The translations under genes were made by a program, and so were the position numbers. A stretch of DNA of 64,000 nucleotides, taken from Metellina segmentata. Lineage: Eukaryota > Arthropoda > Arachnida > Araneae > Tetragnathidae. The stretch covers positions 92,525,978 to 92,589,977 of the forward strand of contig OX375873.1 in NCBI GenBank assembly GCA_947359465.1. The letters run 5' to 3'. Shown one piece after another: positions 12,801-22,770 of the stretch; position 1 is the stretch's first letter; every line of letters starts with the position of its first letter. The notes under the pieces were generated by a model. That model did no database searches. It saw only the letters and a list, made by a program, of their open reading frames with translations, and was not told the DNA's origin.

Positions 12801-15800
12801 GTAAAATTGAAAGGATCACGAATGGCAGGATATCTCGTCGAAACCACTTGGAGGGTTAAAGACATTCATCGTGCTTCTCAAAGACATTTATGGTCTTCAG
12901 AACGGAGTGAAATAAATGGGCGACGTAATGAGTAGGTGAGAAGACTTTCAAAGTGTCATTTTTGCCACCAAACGAGGAAGAGAGTGCCGGAAGGCAGATA
13001 ACGTGATAAGTTGACAAAAATCCCCCTCTTCGGGAACGGACTGCACCACTGTACCGGATTCGACATTCCCATAATTCTCGAATAGAAGAGGCTCATCCCT
13101 GTCAGAAAGTGGCGTAATTAGCTTAGTTTATGTCCGGATAATTAAAGTTTCGGGTGGCGACCGAGTTCTTTAAACGACGTTAACTTGGAGGAGAGGCGTA
13201 CCATCATTAAGGGCGGTGTGCATGTCTCTCTCTCTCTTATTTACACTCACGATGCGCGAGACTCAAAAGGAGGACTCTTTTTATTTATGAAATGTCTTCC
13301 AACGAGGCTACAGAGTCTCTCCTCCTCAGAGTTGTTGACTTTAAAATTTAATAATGCGCTTCCGAATCATTCCGAGTGAAGTGGACTCGGTTTCCATTCC
13401 TAGGAGGAGGGCTGCTGCTATTTCTCTCTGGAGTTTTGTTCTTGCTTTCCTGTTTTTTTTCTTGTCGGGACACTTATTTTATGATTTTGAGCGAGAAGGC
13501 AAACTTTTGGAGCGAGAAAGGTTATTCTATTCTGTTGTAGAGTAAGAAGTGCTTAAAATCTTCTTCGGTAGTTTTTCTATTCGTTTTGGTGTGCTTTTTA
13601 TATAGCTGTATCATCTATAGAATTGTTACTGAATTGTAAGCACTGGAGGTGTTTGGTATTTTACACTCGAAGTGGTTTGGACGACACTAGTCCATCAAGA
13701 TAGAACCCGTTTTGATAGTGACGAACTATCTCGTTTTAAGATATCACCGCTTTTTTAATGGTAACGTTATTAAGATCAAGTCAGTTTACTTCTAACGACA
13801 AGATAGCTCATGATATTGTCAACATTGCTAATTACGAGATACCCTTGTTCATGAATTTTATTTTGGTAGTTTATATTGATTAAAAATTATGGAAAAAAAG
13901 CTGTCAGTTCAGATAATTAGAATGACGATATTTTTAATATGTCCTAAAGGCATTTTTGAGTTCAATAAGGATCGAAGATTCCCTAAAAAGTTGTTCAGAT
14001 TTCTTTCAAGTAGGTAGGTAGGCATTTTAATTAAATTTACTCTGGAGTAACGTAGCATTCTAGAACAACACCACGTAATTTTGTACCACGGTCAGATGAC
14101 GAGGTAACACCTGAGTTGGCACCCCACTCAAACTTCAACACCACGCCAACGTGAGGGCATTTGAGGCCACGGCACCATTACGGGATTCATCTCCTTTACT
14201 ACACTACGGTCTTTGGCTGGATTCGAACTCGCGATTCTGCGGTTGCTAATTCGTTACTCTTCCAACCGGGTTACAGAGCCCTTTTACAAGTAGAAAAGTT
14301 ACAACACCACGTAATTTTGTACCACGGTCAGATGACGAGGTAACACCTGAGTTGGCACCCCATCAAACTTCCACACCACGCCAACGTGAGGGCATTTGAG
14401 GCCACGGCACCATTACGGGATTCATCTCCTTTGCTACACTACGGTCTTTGGTTGGATTCTAACTCGCGATTCTGCGGTTGCTAATTCGTTACTCTTCCAA
14501 CCGGGTTACAGAGCCCTTTTACAAGTAGAAAAGTTACAACACCACGTAATTTTGTACCACGGTCAGATGACGAGGTAACACCTGAGTTGGCACCCCATCA
14601 AACTTCCACACCACGCCAACGTGAGGGCATTTGAGGCCACGGCACCATTACGGGATTCATCTCCTTTGCTACACTACGGTCTTTGGTTGGATTCTAACTC
14701 GCGATTCTGCGGTTGCTAATTCGTTACTCTTCCAACCGGGTTACAGAGCCCTTTTACAAGTAGAAAAGTTACAACACCACGTAATTTTGTACCACGGTCA
14801 GATGACGAGGTAACACCTGAGTTGGCACCCCATCAAACTTCCACACCACGCCAACGTGAGGGCATTTGAGGCCACGGCACCATTACGGGATTCATCTCCT
14901 TTGCTACACTACGGTCTTTGGTTGGATTCTAACTCGCGATTCTGCGGTTGCTAATTCGTTACTCTTCCAACCGGGTTACAGAGCCCTTTTACAAGTAGAA
15001 AAGTTACAACACCACGTAATTTTGTACCACGGTCAGATGACGAGGTAACACCTGAGTTGGCACCCCACTCAAACTTCCACACCACGCCAACGTGAGGGCA
15101 TTTGAGGCCACGGCACCATTACGGGATTCATCTCCTTTGCTACACTACGGTCTTTGGTTGGATTCTAACTCGCGATTCTGTGGTTGCTAATTCGTTACTC
15201 TTCCAAGATACACCGAGTTACTGAGCCCTTTTACAAGTAGAAAAGTTACAATTTCGTTGATTGAATTAATAAGGGTGGGTTTTTCATAGACGTGAAATAC
15301 AAGTAGTCCAAGATTTCTTTTTGAGATGAGCTTCAGAAAAGTAACCTAACATGTCGACTAGAAGTCACTTGACTACTGTAAAAAATTGAATTGGTTGGCG
15401 AATTTAGCATTGCATTATCTCGTTTGGATATGTATCATCTTATGTCAGGGTAGAGCGTGCATTTCGCTTGAGTAACGACAAAAATAATGAAATCACCAGG
15501 TCTATGTCGCACAGATCAGACAGATGATGAATCAATAAGTGATAGTATTCACGTCCTGTGGATCAATAAGTTGATGAATGTTTGTTTACCCTCTGCAGGC
15601 AAAAGTAGTTTAATGGTCTCTCTAGTTTTGGTCACTAGACCCTGTTCACCTAGATAGATTACCACTGTTCACTCTACTTTTGCATTTCTTTTATGATAGG
15701 GAGTACCCTCTCCATATGGTTGCGTTGTTGGTATTGTTAGAATAATTCTTGAATTCCACCAACTATGTCTAACATGGTTAAAACTTAGATTTATAATGCC

Positions 15801-18800
15801 CACACTACCTTGGAAAAAATATTTTGTTAGAGTTTTAATCTGAATCTTAAGCGGCCCATAAAACAAAGAAACTTGAGAAGTGACTTTATGGGCATTGTTT
15901 TGTAACATGGATTGTTGAATATGCAATTCAACTTAATAAGAATGCTTCGTAAGAAAAGCTGACGGGATGACAAACTCATTGTTTATTTAGGAAAACAGAT
16001 GGAAACCTAATTCATTCGAAAAGCTTCGAAACAACGACTAATAAAGATTAAAAACATCAATCGCCATTTTGGAATTGAGTTTTATCACCAGTTTGATTTG
16101 AATTAAGCAAAAGTGGCCCATCTCTGGGATTTATTCTCGACATAAACATCAATAAAGCCTTATCTATTTTTTAACTTATCGAACACTATAATGAATGACA
16201 CTAGTGGTTCTCCGCCTTGATACGTGGCCTGGAAAAGTTTAGTTTTTATGTGAATTGTGGCAACACTATTATAGAACAACAATATTTAAAGTCGCGTTTA
16301 TTCTTAAAACGTACCTGTTTGGATGATGTGGGACATGTTACTCCTCCGAAATGGCCATTAACGATGTTTTCAAAGTTTATGATCTTTATCAGTTACCAAC
16401 CATAGAGGAAACAGTTCAAATCTAATTTTAACATCATATAAAATGTGATGAAATATCAATTGTCCTTTAAAGCAGAAACAAGTAGAGTTATTACATTTGG
16501 TTGAACTGAATAGTAATGTAATACTTTGTAGGACGTACGTTTTATTAATGTATAAAAGGTGAATGAGTGGTTCCGGAATATATACTTATTACAGTAACCG
16601 ACATGTAGGCAGTATGATTCAATTTTTTGCATGTTATCCTATATGCTTGCGCCAGAAATCTTTTCTTGTGTGTCTTTTCTTAGATAAAAATCTTATACTA
16701 AAATCAATAACATAAGTTGGAACGTATTCAAATTTCGACATTAATTAATTTCGTTCAATCAAAATCAAATCAATCTCTCGTCTGATTTATTCAAAATCAA
16801 ATGAATGAGATCATATTCACAATTGAATATGAATTTTATGAGAACAAAAATAAAATGTTTATATGAAAATTCGCTAGAATAAACGGCAAGAAGAAAATAA
16901 GATTCGAGGAAAATGCATGTTCAGATTCAAATAGGATTAAATTCAATCAGCAATTTAATCAATTCATATGACACCGAATTTCATCTCATGGGTAATTGGG
17001 ACAATAAGAATAAAATTCTCATGTCTTTAACAGCTGAATTTGCAATCTGAGAGCTTATGAAAGTATTTTAAATAATATATATTTGGTACCAGGTTTCTCT
17101 CTCCTCATTCTAAAATATTAACTTACCTCAGTTACGCTTAGATTTTTTGAATACCTAAACCTGATATATGTGTTTTTGAAAGTCTGAGTGAGTATTAGAT
17201 ATTTTTAGGGAATTTCACAGTAAAAAGGGCGTAATTTGGTTCACTAAGCATTTTTTCTGTAGTCTGATTTAGAAATATATTTCATTCCAGACAATAAGTT
17301 CTATGCTCTATGAAATGCTTTATAAAAAGATTAGATGATTATTTTCCAAAATCTTTTATGTGAAACTTTTTCTAAGTTTAGTTTAAATAAGTAATGCATC
17401 AATTTCCACATCTCAGGGCATTTGCTACGACTAAATAGCTTAGGGACTAATGATTTTATGTATTTTAATAGGAATAATACAAACAATCAAGCATTTTGGT
17501 TTTTACACACACGGCACAAATGTTGTAATATAATTAGAAAAATATCAACCATCTAAATCTTCACGCTTAAAAATTCTTATCTTTTTTACTTAAGAAAGTT
17601 TTATTAAAGTTTATGAAATAGGCGAACATAAGAATTAAGAGTAATTAAAAATTCTAAATAGCTTCAACTTTTAATCTGTTTTACTTTATTACACTTTAAG
17701 AGGTATTTAAGTTTTTAGAAAAACTGCTTTAGAACTAAATAAAGCATTTTACTATTTAGCCACGTAAGTAATTTCTCATACTCGGCTTATTTTTTCCAAG
17801 TTAAGCAAGAAATAGTTTAGATGGAAAAAGGGCAATTTATCTTTCGTAAAGTAAAAGCATCTTAAATCTTTTACTTACATTCATTAAAAAATTCAGAAAG
17901 TGTAATTAAACATACCAGCCAAATGCTTCACAAAAATGTGCAAGATAAATTGCAGATAACTTTCCTAGACTACATTAGATGCAACGTAAGGGCAAAAAGA
18001 CTTAGAAAGCAAATAAAAATTAAGTTGAAATATTGTTTTTATATAACTAGTAAAGCTCTAACAGTTAAGACGACAATGCTATATATTCTGTAAGCGATAT
18101 TTAAAAATGCAGATTAAACTAAACTGTGCTTTTCATAATAAATTAAGGTACATGACTACTGCAAGGAAAATGATATTTTTATTTGAAAATAATCTACTTT
18201 GAACAAATATTTATATGCATAGCAAAACGAAAATTTATGATTATTTCGTCACTCAAAGTACAAAAGGTCGCTTCTCAAAGATTCCATTTTGTCTTTTATT
18301 ATTGCTATATGTGGCATTTGGGGTATCCACCTGGTGGCAAAATCTTTTATGTTCCAATAAAAGTTACAGCAACTGATCCATTAAAAGTTACAACCAAATG
18401 TATATAATAATAATAGAATCAAATCATAAGGAAAACGATGTTTTTAGCTCTTCTGGAAAATGCAGATTTTAGACATACGACCTTTTGCACTCAGAATGAC
18501 GATTTGTGAAATCGGAACAATTCGCTGCTGTTGGTTCGTTCTGTTGAGGTTATATGTATGTCACAAGGGTTATATTTGTTAAAGCTGTGCCAAACGCAAG
18601 ACAACGTTAAGTAAAAATATAGCATGAGAAGGAAAAAAAAAGAAGGCTTGGGGAACAGAGTAGTGGGATTAAAGCAGAAAAAGATTGCTTGTTTATCTCA
18701 ATAACATACAGTTTGCAGACTTTTCAGCTTTATACTTACACTGCTTGACAATTGCTAAGGAACAACCGATTTATGCAAAACTGCGATTCCGAAAGCCGCT

Positions 18801-21800
18801 CAATCGTAGAAAACGTAAGTGCAGAGGGTGATGCAGAGAAAGGTCTGCTATCTGTATAAAAGGCAGCGTACACGAGCTGTTTATTAAATTGAAATTTCAA
18901 ACAGTAAAGTCTGCAGAAAATTACGATTTAAGATTTTGAAAGCCGTTCAGATAAATTCCGTCTTCTGATGCAAGTATCAAGTGGAGAATGTCCGTAAGGC
19001 ATCATTTGAGTGAATTTGACCGTGGGCGTGTAGTTGGGGCGGCTCGAAGCTGGGAAAAGTGTCACCCAAGTAGCCGCAGCAATGCGTGTCAAAAATCGTT
19101 ATTTCGCGGTATTAAAGAGCCGCGGAAGTTGAAAATGCTTTACGAAAGCATGTTGGTGGTCGTGATAGGAGCACCACACCCAGAGAGGATGCACATATAT
19201 CCCTAACAGCAATAAGGAGCAAACATCTCACTCCGGGACAGATTGGTTCATAGCTTGCAACCGCTTCCGGCACTCATGTATCTGCCAAAACAATTTCTTG
19301 GCGATTAAATCAAGCTTGCTTTTATGCACGGAAGCCTGTTAAGTGCGTTCCATTACAACCAAGCCATCGCCGGGAAAAGTTACGCTGGTGTAAAGAACAT
19401 ATTTGTTGGAATCATCAACAGTGGTCCAGTCATGTTCTCCGACAAATCCCGATTCACCGAGAAGAGGGATTCTGGACACCAATTACTGTAGAGAGAGGGT
19501 TACACACCACAGAATGCTCGTGAGGTTGATCGTTATGGCCGAGGGGTCATGGTGTGGGTAGGCATTATGCACAATGGCAGAACACAGCTACACATCTTTG
19601 ACGCTGGTGTCCTTACATCGCAGCGGTATTGCACGGAGATTCTCCTGGGTTATGTTCATTCACTTCGGGGTGCAATGGGTCCTGACTTTCTGTTCATGAG
19701 TGAGAATGCATGCCCACACAGGACAGTTGACTCTCTGAGACACTAGAGAAAGAAGATATTGAGCGTATGGAATGGCTTTCGTATTCACCGGACTTAAATC
19801 CTATTGAACATACGTGGGATGATCTTTGTAGACGTGTTTGACAAAGGAATCACTCACCCCAAACTGTGCAGGCGCTCAAAATTGCTTTGAGAGAGGAATG
19901 GGACATTATCCCCCAAACACTCCTCGACTGTTTAGTGGAGAGCATGCACTGCAGATGCTAAATGTGCATTAGTGTACAAAGAGGCCTCACTGAGTGACTA
20001 TATCTGTCATAACTCCGGATAGAAAGAACATTTTTCGAGACTTTGGAAATTGTTCTTTCTCTCTCTCTCTCTCTCTCTAAGGAGCAGATTTTTTTTTCTT
20101 TTTATTATCATGCTTTTTCATGTGCCAAAATCTGTAACATTTTGCATTATACTTAATGCACATTATCTTCATTAATTATATACTAAGTTTCGTTTCTTTA
20201 ATCAATGCATATTATTAATAATTTAAAAAATTGTGTTTGTTGCTTAGCAATTGTCAAGCAGTGTAATATTCTTTATGGGTGCGCTACTTACTTAAACTCA
20301 AAATGTCTATGCTGAGTGTATATGTTAACTCTAAAGTGCAGTAATCACTTATTCTACAGATTATCTAGGTAATGTGCAGATTAACTGGGGTAATCTGTTA
20401 AAGTGCCGAATATGGTATCATTTATCAAATTACCTAGGTAATCTGCAAACTACCTAGATAACCTGCACATTACCTACTAGGCACTCGTTAAAGTGAAAAC
20501 ACGATCTTTCTGGAACAAATCTGCAAATTACCTAGGTAATCTACACATTACTTACTAGGCACTCGTTAAAATGAAAGTAAGATCTTTTCTGGAACAACAG
20601 CAACGTTTCTGTACGCTTAAATTAACATAACGTTATTTATTTATTTCTCGATGCATAAAGAATAAAGTTAATACAATCAAGAAACAACAAATTAGTTTAT
20701 AGAATCAATCATCAATCAACTAAAAACTATAATAGAAAGAATCAAACGGTTAAAAAAATTATTTCAATTAAGGAAATTAACATAATGTTATTTATTTATT
20801 TTTCGATACCTAAATAATCAAGTTAATACAATCAAACAATCAACAAATTAGTTGATTGAATCAATCACCAATCCATTAAAGAACTATAATAGGAAGAATC
20901 AAACGGTTTAAATTATTATTATAATTAAGGAAATTAACACAATTTTATTTATTTTCTTTTCGATATCTAAAAATCAAGTTAATACAATCAAACAATCAAC
21001 AAATTAGTTGATAGAATCCATCATCAATCAATTAAAAACTATAATAGAAATAATCAAAATGTTTAAAATATTATTACAATTACGTTGTCGAAACCAAACT
21101 AAAACTAAAAGTGGAGGGAGAGGGCGTAGCATGCGTATGGAAAGGAAATGAGAGAAACAGGCGAAACCAAACTCAAAGTGGAGGGAGAGATGGAAGGCGT
21201 AGTGAAAGTAAATAAGAGAAACAAACTTTTGAACTTTAACGATACGGAAGCCGTTAATGTGCACATTACCTAGGTTAAATGCGGGAAATCTCTTGATTCC
21301 ACACGCTAACGGAGCAAATTAGTTAATCTTTAGATTAGCTAAATAATGTGCACATTAACGGCTTTCGATCTTTAGCGGTAACATATACACCATTTTCAGT
21401 CTAAGTTGTTAAAGTATATCCAATTAAATTTTGTACATTTTGCTATACTTGGTTTTCCAAACATACTCTATAACAAAAAAAAATCGACTCACTAATAAGT
21501 TGTCTAATTGCTATAAAAATTGGTGGATGGTGAAGAACAAACATAGAAAATTAAAGGATAAAAATTTCAGAACAATCGAATGATTTATTTTAAAGTTTGA
21601 CCATTACAAAAGGAGGAAGTCAATAAGGCGTTAGTTCTCCTCTGGCCTGGCTGCCAGCTGTCAACCGGCGTGGCATAGACTGAAAAAGTTCCCGGATGGT
21701 GTCCTGCGTAATTTCTTGCCAAATTGTCTCCAACTGTCGGGCTAAATTATCAACATTCAAAGATGGTTGCAATCGCTTTCCCGTAACGTTCCAAACGGGA

Positions 21801-22770
21801 TCTATGGGAGAGAGATCAAGAGATCTAGCTGGCCAAGGAATTATTGGGAAAGCTTGAAGACAATACATAGCAACACGTACTGGACATTATCTTTGTGAAA
21901 AGTAAGCCAGGGGTGTCGCAAAAGGAACGGCAACATAATAGGTCGTAGAATGTAGTCTACATAACGCTGTGCTGTAAGTGTGTCAGAAATGACTTTCAAA
22001 GGGGTTCATCTATCAAAGAAGATGGCACCCCAGACCATAACGATCTGTTGTAGGCATTTTTGGCTTGTGATAGCAAGGGAAGGATCCCCATGTTCCCCTG
22101 GACATCTCCTGACGCAATTGCGGTTGTTGTCAGGGCACAATTGGAAACGAAACTCGTCACTAAAGACTATACTTCCCTTGTCAACGCCGTTCCAAGTTGG
22201 TCGATCCCGACATCAATGTATATCTGTACCTCCTTGGTGCGTCGATATTTTTTGTTCTAGAGTGTATTTGCTAATAATAGTAAGTATAGCTTTAGAACCA
22301 AGCATATGCAAATCTGGAGGTTTATAAAACCTTACCATAGAGTTTCGGGAGTAGCTCACACAAAATAGTCAAGTTACTCATAAGGATCAAACAGATAAGA
22401 TCAACAAAAAATTAAAATATAATCATGAAGAATGCTGTAACAATAAATGTAATTTTATCTTGCAGAGTCCACCGCGGACATTGATTCCATAGGCATGGTA
22501 TGCACGTCCGTGACCACCATTGCAGCCACTGCCGTAACGCTATCCCTGGCACACGTTTTGGGTCTGGTGGGAGCCTACTGCTGTTATAAGTGGCACCGGA
22601 AGAGTAAGAGGAAGAAAATCCTTCAGAAGAGCCTGAAACTTCCTCGTCCGCATCCTCCTCCTACGGCGATGAGGAGGCCATCCGCTGCTGGGCAACAGGA
22701 GGAACTCTTCTACGCTAAACCGGACGTCTCTTTCAGGAATGTGTATGGATCCTATGGGTCACCCCCTTAG
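653..22770 (+). CDS. ZP-domain transmembrane protein, 3' five exons (5' part outside window)
   Basis: Joined exons 653-807, 2737-2815, 3374-3527, 6876-8028 and 22466-22770 give 1846 nt: one leading base of a split codon, then 614 codons and TAG. All four intron phases match (1, 2, 0, 1). The product has the C-terminal half of a zona pellucida domain, with motifs PPPNLVMRVLDR, FARNLYA, GCPTDPSIFPGL and CQDQCKPVRC. It is followed by an RKKR furin-type site, a polar linker of about 360 residues, a membrane span and a basic tail. ZP proteins of arthropods polymerise in the apical extracellular matrix or cuticle of epithelia after cleavage from the membrane; that role is inferred here from the domain order. 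The ZP-N half and signal peptide are missing because the gene starts upstream of the window. It could belong to any of several insect or arachnid ZP subfamilies (dusky, miniature, trynity or piopio-like); I cannot choose, so no symbol is given. Confidence 0.88.
808..2736 (+). other. ZP gene intron, AT-rich, no further feature recognised
   Basis: An intron of 1.9 kb bounded by GTAAAT and TTTAG. Short open frames in it are not supported by coding pattern or homology. Confidence 0.7.
2737..2815 (+). CDS. ZP gene exon b: FARN motif segment
   Basis: A 79-nt exon between AG at 2735-2736 and the donor GTAAGT at 2816. Read in phase it encodes SNLAIFARNLYARSKNGESL followed by FLIDSTG, matching the 'F.RN..A.......LID..GCP' part of ZP-C domains. 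It ends two bases into a glycine codon that is completed by the first base of the next exon. Confidence 0.85.
3374..3527 (+). CDS. ZP gene exon c: GCPTDP core and conserved cysteines
   Basis: Acceptor AG at 3372-3373 and donor GTAAGT at 3528. It encodes GCPTDPSIFPGL, then a spacer, then FKAFRFPSTGLVNFEVQIRF and CQDQCKP. The Cys-Pro-Thr-Asp start, the F.AF.FPS core and the closely spaced C..QC.PV.C cysteines are the strongest ZP-C signatures in the window. The exon ends in phase 0. Confidence 0.9.
3600..4520. other. GC-richer intronic block, unclassified, possibly decayed repeat
   Basis: Less AT-rich than the surrounding intron and without a long open frame. Fragments read like eroded coding sequence in changing frames, but I do not recognise a family. 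Confidence 0.3.
4738..4930 (-). mobile_element. tRNA-SINE copy, 3'-truncated
   Basis: Reverse complement of the main SINE of this window: TGAACCAAGGTCAGATGAC, CACCAACGTG, AACGTGCATAAGC and the tRNA-head remnant GGTTACTAATTAGTTACTCT occur in the same order as in the other copies. Confidence 0.65.
5172..5888 (+). mobile_element. Tc1-like element fragment, 5'-truncated
   Basis: Closely matches the 3' half of the element at 48972-50326, from ATGGAACCAGG to the shared terminal repeat ending GGCAATGAGTG at 5888, followed by TA. The transposase segment (from about 5200) runs WRPRGERINLAFALQ, VMVWGAIAYDTRS and FQQVNARPHTA, then shifts frame near 5500-5570 into SPIEKIWDHFGRQ. The second catalytic Asp is Val here (QQVN instead of QDN). 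The copy keeps a short piece that is deleted from the 49-kb copy. Confidence 0.85.
5200..5771 (+). pseudogene. Tc1-type transposase, C-terminal part, inactive
   Basis: Two overlapping frames carry it: from about 5213 (VRVWRPRG...VMVWGAIAYD...ARPHTART) and 5466-5771 (WPARSPDLSPIEKIWDHFGR). The DDE catalytic triad is incomplete: the first Asp region lies at the truncated 5' edge, the second Asp is Val, and only the Glu of PIEKIW remains. With the HTH domain missing and a frameshift, this is a dead copy. Confidence 0.8.
6876..8028 (+). CDS. ZP gene exon d: last ZP cysteine, furin site and long polar linker
   Basis: The acceptor follows a pyrimidine-rich tract ending CACAG (AG 6874-6875) and the donor is GTAAGT at 8029. 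It opens with VRCSNSMESFGRKKR, supplying the last ZP cysteine; RKKR (6909-6920) is the consensus furin-type cleavage site normally found just after ZP-C. The following 370 or so residues are rich in Ser, Asn, Arg and Pro with no recognisable fold, including an N/Q/G-rich patch near 7570-7650. The upstream ATG at 6774 in the same frame lies in the intron and is not the start. At 1153 nt the exon is unusually long for this gene. Phase 1 at the 3' end. Confidence 0.85.
8847..9053 (+). mobile_element. palindrome-rich MITE, copy A
   Basis: Starts TAACCATTCAAGTGGTTTTA and ends CACCAGGAGGGTT, an inverted pair. Inside are repeated units around GAGATATCTCGTC and AAGATCTGGTCA spaced about 40 bp. Other copies: 12633, 13662, 23368, 37249, 53508, 53950 and 57595. 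Confidence 0.6.
9135..9312 (+). mobile_element. tRNA-SINE copy, 5'-truncated
   Basis: Matches the SINE body and 3' end: GGCGTTGGCGTGGTG, TGCCAGCTCAGGTGTGACC, TGTCCTCGGATATTTCCC, CAATAGCC and GACGTTAATTAA. The tRNA head is missing. Confidence 0.7.
9590..10520. other. GC-richer intronic island without a supported gene
   Basis: Clearly less AT-rich than its surroundings and broken into short frames on both strands, none with a recognisable domain or a clear splice setting. It could be a conserved regulatory region or an unrecognised exon; see findings. Confidence 0.3.
10758..10885 (-). mobile_element. tRNA-SINE head fragment
   Basis: Reverse complement of the SINE 5' end: GCGACAGATTTAACTTGCAC, TTGGTTGGATCGAGTTTCGA (box B region), TCCTCCGGTTGCTAATCCGT and GGGCTAC. 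Confidence 0.7.
10975..12630. other. AT-rich intron stretch, nothing recognised except a small repeat
   Basis: No coding pattern or known element. It contains three copies of a TATTTTTAGGTAATA motif at 11768-11853. Confidence 0.6.
11768..11853 (+). repeat. short tandem motif TATTTTTAGGTAATA, three copies
   Basis: TATATTTTTAGGTAATAAGA occurs, then ATATTTTTAGGTAATATG, then ATATTTTTAGGTAATAAGAA, with an irregular period of about 35-45 bp. Confidence 0.6.
12633..12858 (+). mobile_element. palindrome-rich MITE, copy B
   Basis: Begins TTAACCGTCTTGGTGATTG and ends CGAAACCACTTGGAGGGTTA, with GACGAGTTATCTCGTC and GATATCTCGTC inside. This copy shows the right terminal repeat most clearly. Confidence 0.6.
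13662..13850 (+). mobile_element. palindrome-rich MITE, copy C (degenerate)
   Basis: ACTCGAAGTGGTTTGGACGA at the left is the terminal repeat, followed by ATCAAGAT, GACGAACTATCTCGTT and GACAAGATAGCTCATGA. The right end is not clear. Confidence 0.45.
14008..15251 (-). mobile_element. tRNA-SINE whose 5' portion is expanded as a tandem array
   Basis: The SINE lies in minus orientation: its 3' tail is GGTAGGTAGG near 14010, then ATTAAATTTACTCTGGAGTA. The body and tRNA-like head (GGTTGGATTCGAACTCGCGA, GGTTGCTAATTCGTTACTC) follow five times. A possible target duplication is TTTCAAGTAG before the tail and TTTACAAGTAG after the head. Because each tandem unit also includes this outer flank, the amplification came after insertion. 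Confidence 0.75.
14067..15251 (+). repeat. five tandem units of about 235 bp
   Basis: Units start with AACACCACGTAATTTTGTAC at 14067, 14303, 14538, 14773 and 15008 (periods 236, 235, 235, 235). The middle units are almost identical; the first and last carry the most differences. Four identical-looking 60-codon frames (from 14161, 14396, 14631 and 14866) are by-products of the repeat. Confidence 0.95.
15252..18738. other. AT-rich intron stretch, no feature recognised
   Basis: About 3.5 kb, strongly AT-rich from 16700 on. No open frame of recognisable family and no clear terminal repeats. Confidence 0.6.
18739..20263 (+). mobile_element. Tc1-like element with both terminal repeats and TA flanks
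   Basis: The left end, CACTGCTTGACAATTGCTAA at 18739, is the inverse of TTAGCAATTGTCAAGCAGTG ending at 20263. TA occurs on both sides (18737-18738 and 20264-20265), the expected target duplication. The element is 1525 bp and includes a CT microsatellite near 20059-20078. Confidence 0.92.
18988..19980 (+). pseudogene. Tc1-type transposase, decayed
   Basis: Frames from 18988 (HHLSEFDRGRVVGAARS, HTH region) and 19549-19746 (MVWVGIMHNGRTQLHIFDAG) plus further pieces reconstruct a Tc1 transposase order. The first catalytic Asp is seen in MFSDKSRF near 19437. The second motif reads FMSENACPHRT, where the usual DDN is SEN. The Glu is kept in PDLNPIEHTWDDL near 19800. Several stops and frameshifts make it non-functional. 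Confidence 0.85.
20290..21412. mobile_element. non-autonomous inverted-repeat element with internal repeats (probable)
   Basis: GTGTATATGTTAACTCTAAA near 20317 is matched in inverse by TTTAGCGGTAACATATACAC near 21373, and flanking bases continue the match imperfectly. Between them lie ATTACCTAGGTAAT palindromes, a three-unit tandem repeat and a smaller duplicated GTGGAGGGAGAG block. No coding capacity. The exact ends are uncertain. Confidence 0.5.
20621..21085 (+). repeat. three tandem units of about 155 bp
   Basis: Units begin ATTAACATAACG (20621), ATTAACATAATG (20776) and ATTAACACAATT (20933). Each carries AAGTTAATACAATCAA, ACAAATTAGTT and AACTATAATAG(A/G)AA(G/T)AATC. The units differ by several percent, so this is an older array than the one at 14 kb. 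Confidence 0.85.
21600..22240 (-). pseudogene. Tc1-type transposase fragment
   Basis: Reverse-strand reading gives IPWPARSLDLSPIDPVWNV (21620-21868 frame), where the usual catalytic Glu is Asp. Further right it gives VFSDEFRFQL followed by QQIVMVWGAI in another frame. Conserved Tc1 landmarks are in the right order but interrupted. I found no matching pair of terminal repeats, so the element is probably truncated near 22250. Confidence 0.75.
22466..22770 (+). CDS. ZP gene terminal exon: membrane span and cytoplasmic tail
   Basis: Acceptor TTGCAG ends at 22465. The first two bases complete a GAG codon begun at 8028, giving ESTADIDSIGMV. A hydrophobic stretch of about 30 residues (22498-22587, from VCTSVTTIAATAV to GAYCCY) is a clear single membrane span. 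It is followed by the stop-transfer sequence KWHRKSKRKK and a tail of about 50 residues with PRPHPPP and a Tyr-rich end (FYAKPDVSF, NVYGSYGSPP). TAG ends at 22770. A type I orientation with the ZP domain outside fits the furin site upstream. Confidence 0.85.

Larger units (their letters stand above)
8029..22465 (+). other. 14.4 kb last intron of the ZP gene, filled with repeats
   Basis: From GTAAGT at 8029 to TTGCAG at 22465, separating the linker exon from the membrane-span exon. It holds several MITE and SINE copies, a SINE-derived tandem array, one TA-bounded Tc1 element, a foldback-like element and a minus-strand Tc1 fragment, listed separately. I saw no convincing extra exon; skipping it joins phase 1 to a matching 2-base start. 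Confidence 0.75.

Noticed and set aside
14161..15048. Four 60-codon open frames with the same protein
   Set aside because: They repeat every 235 bp and are simply the tandem array read in one frame; the sequence is SINE, not a gene.
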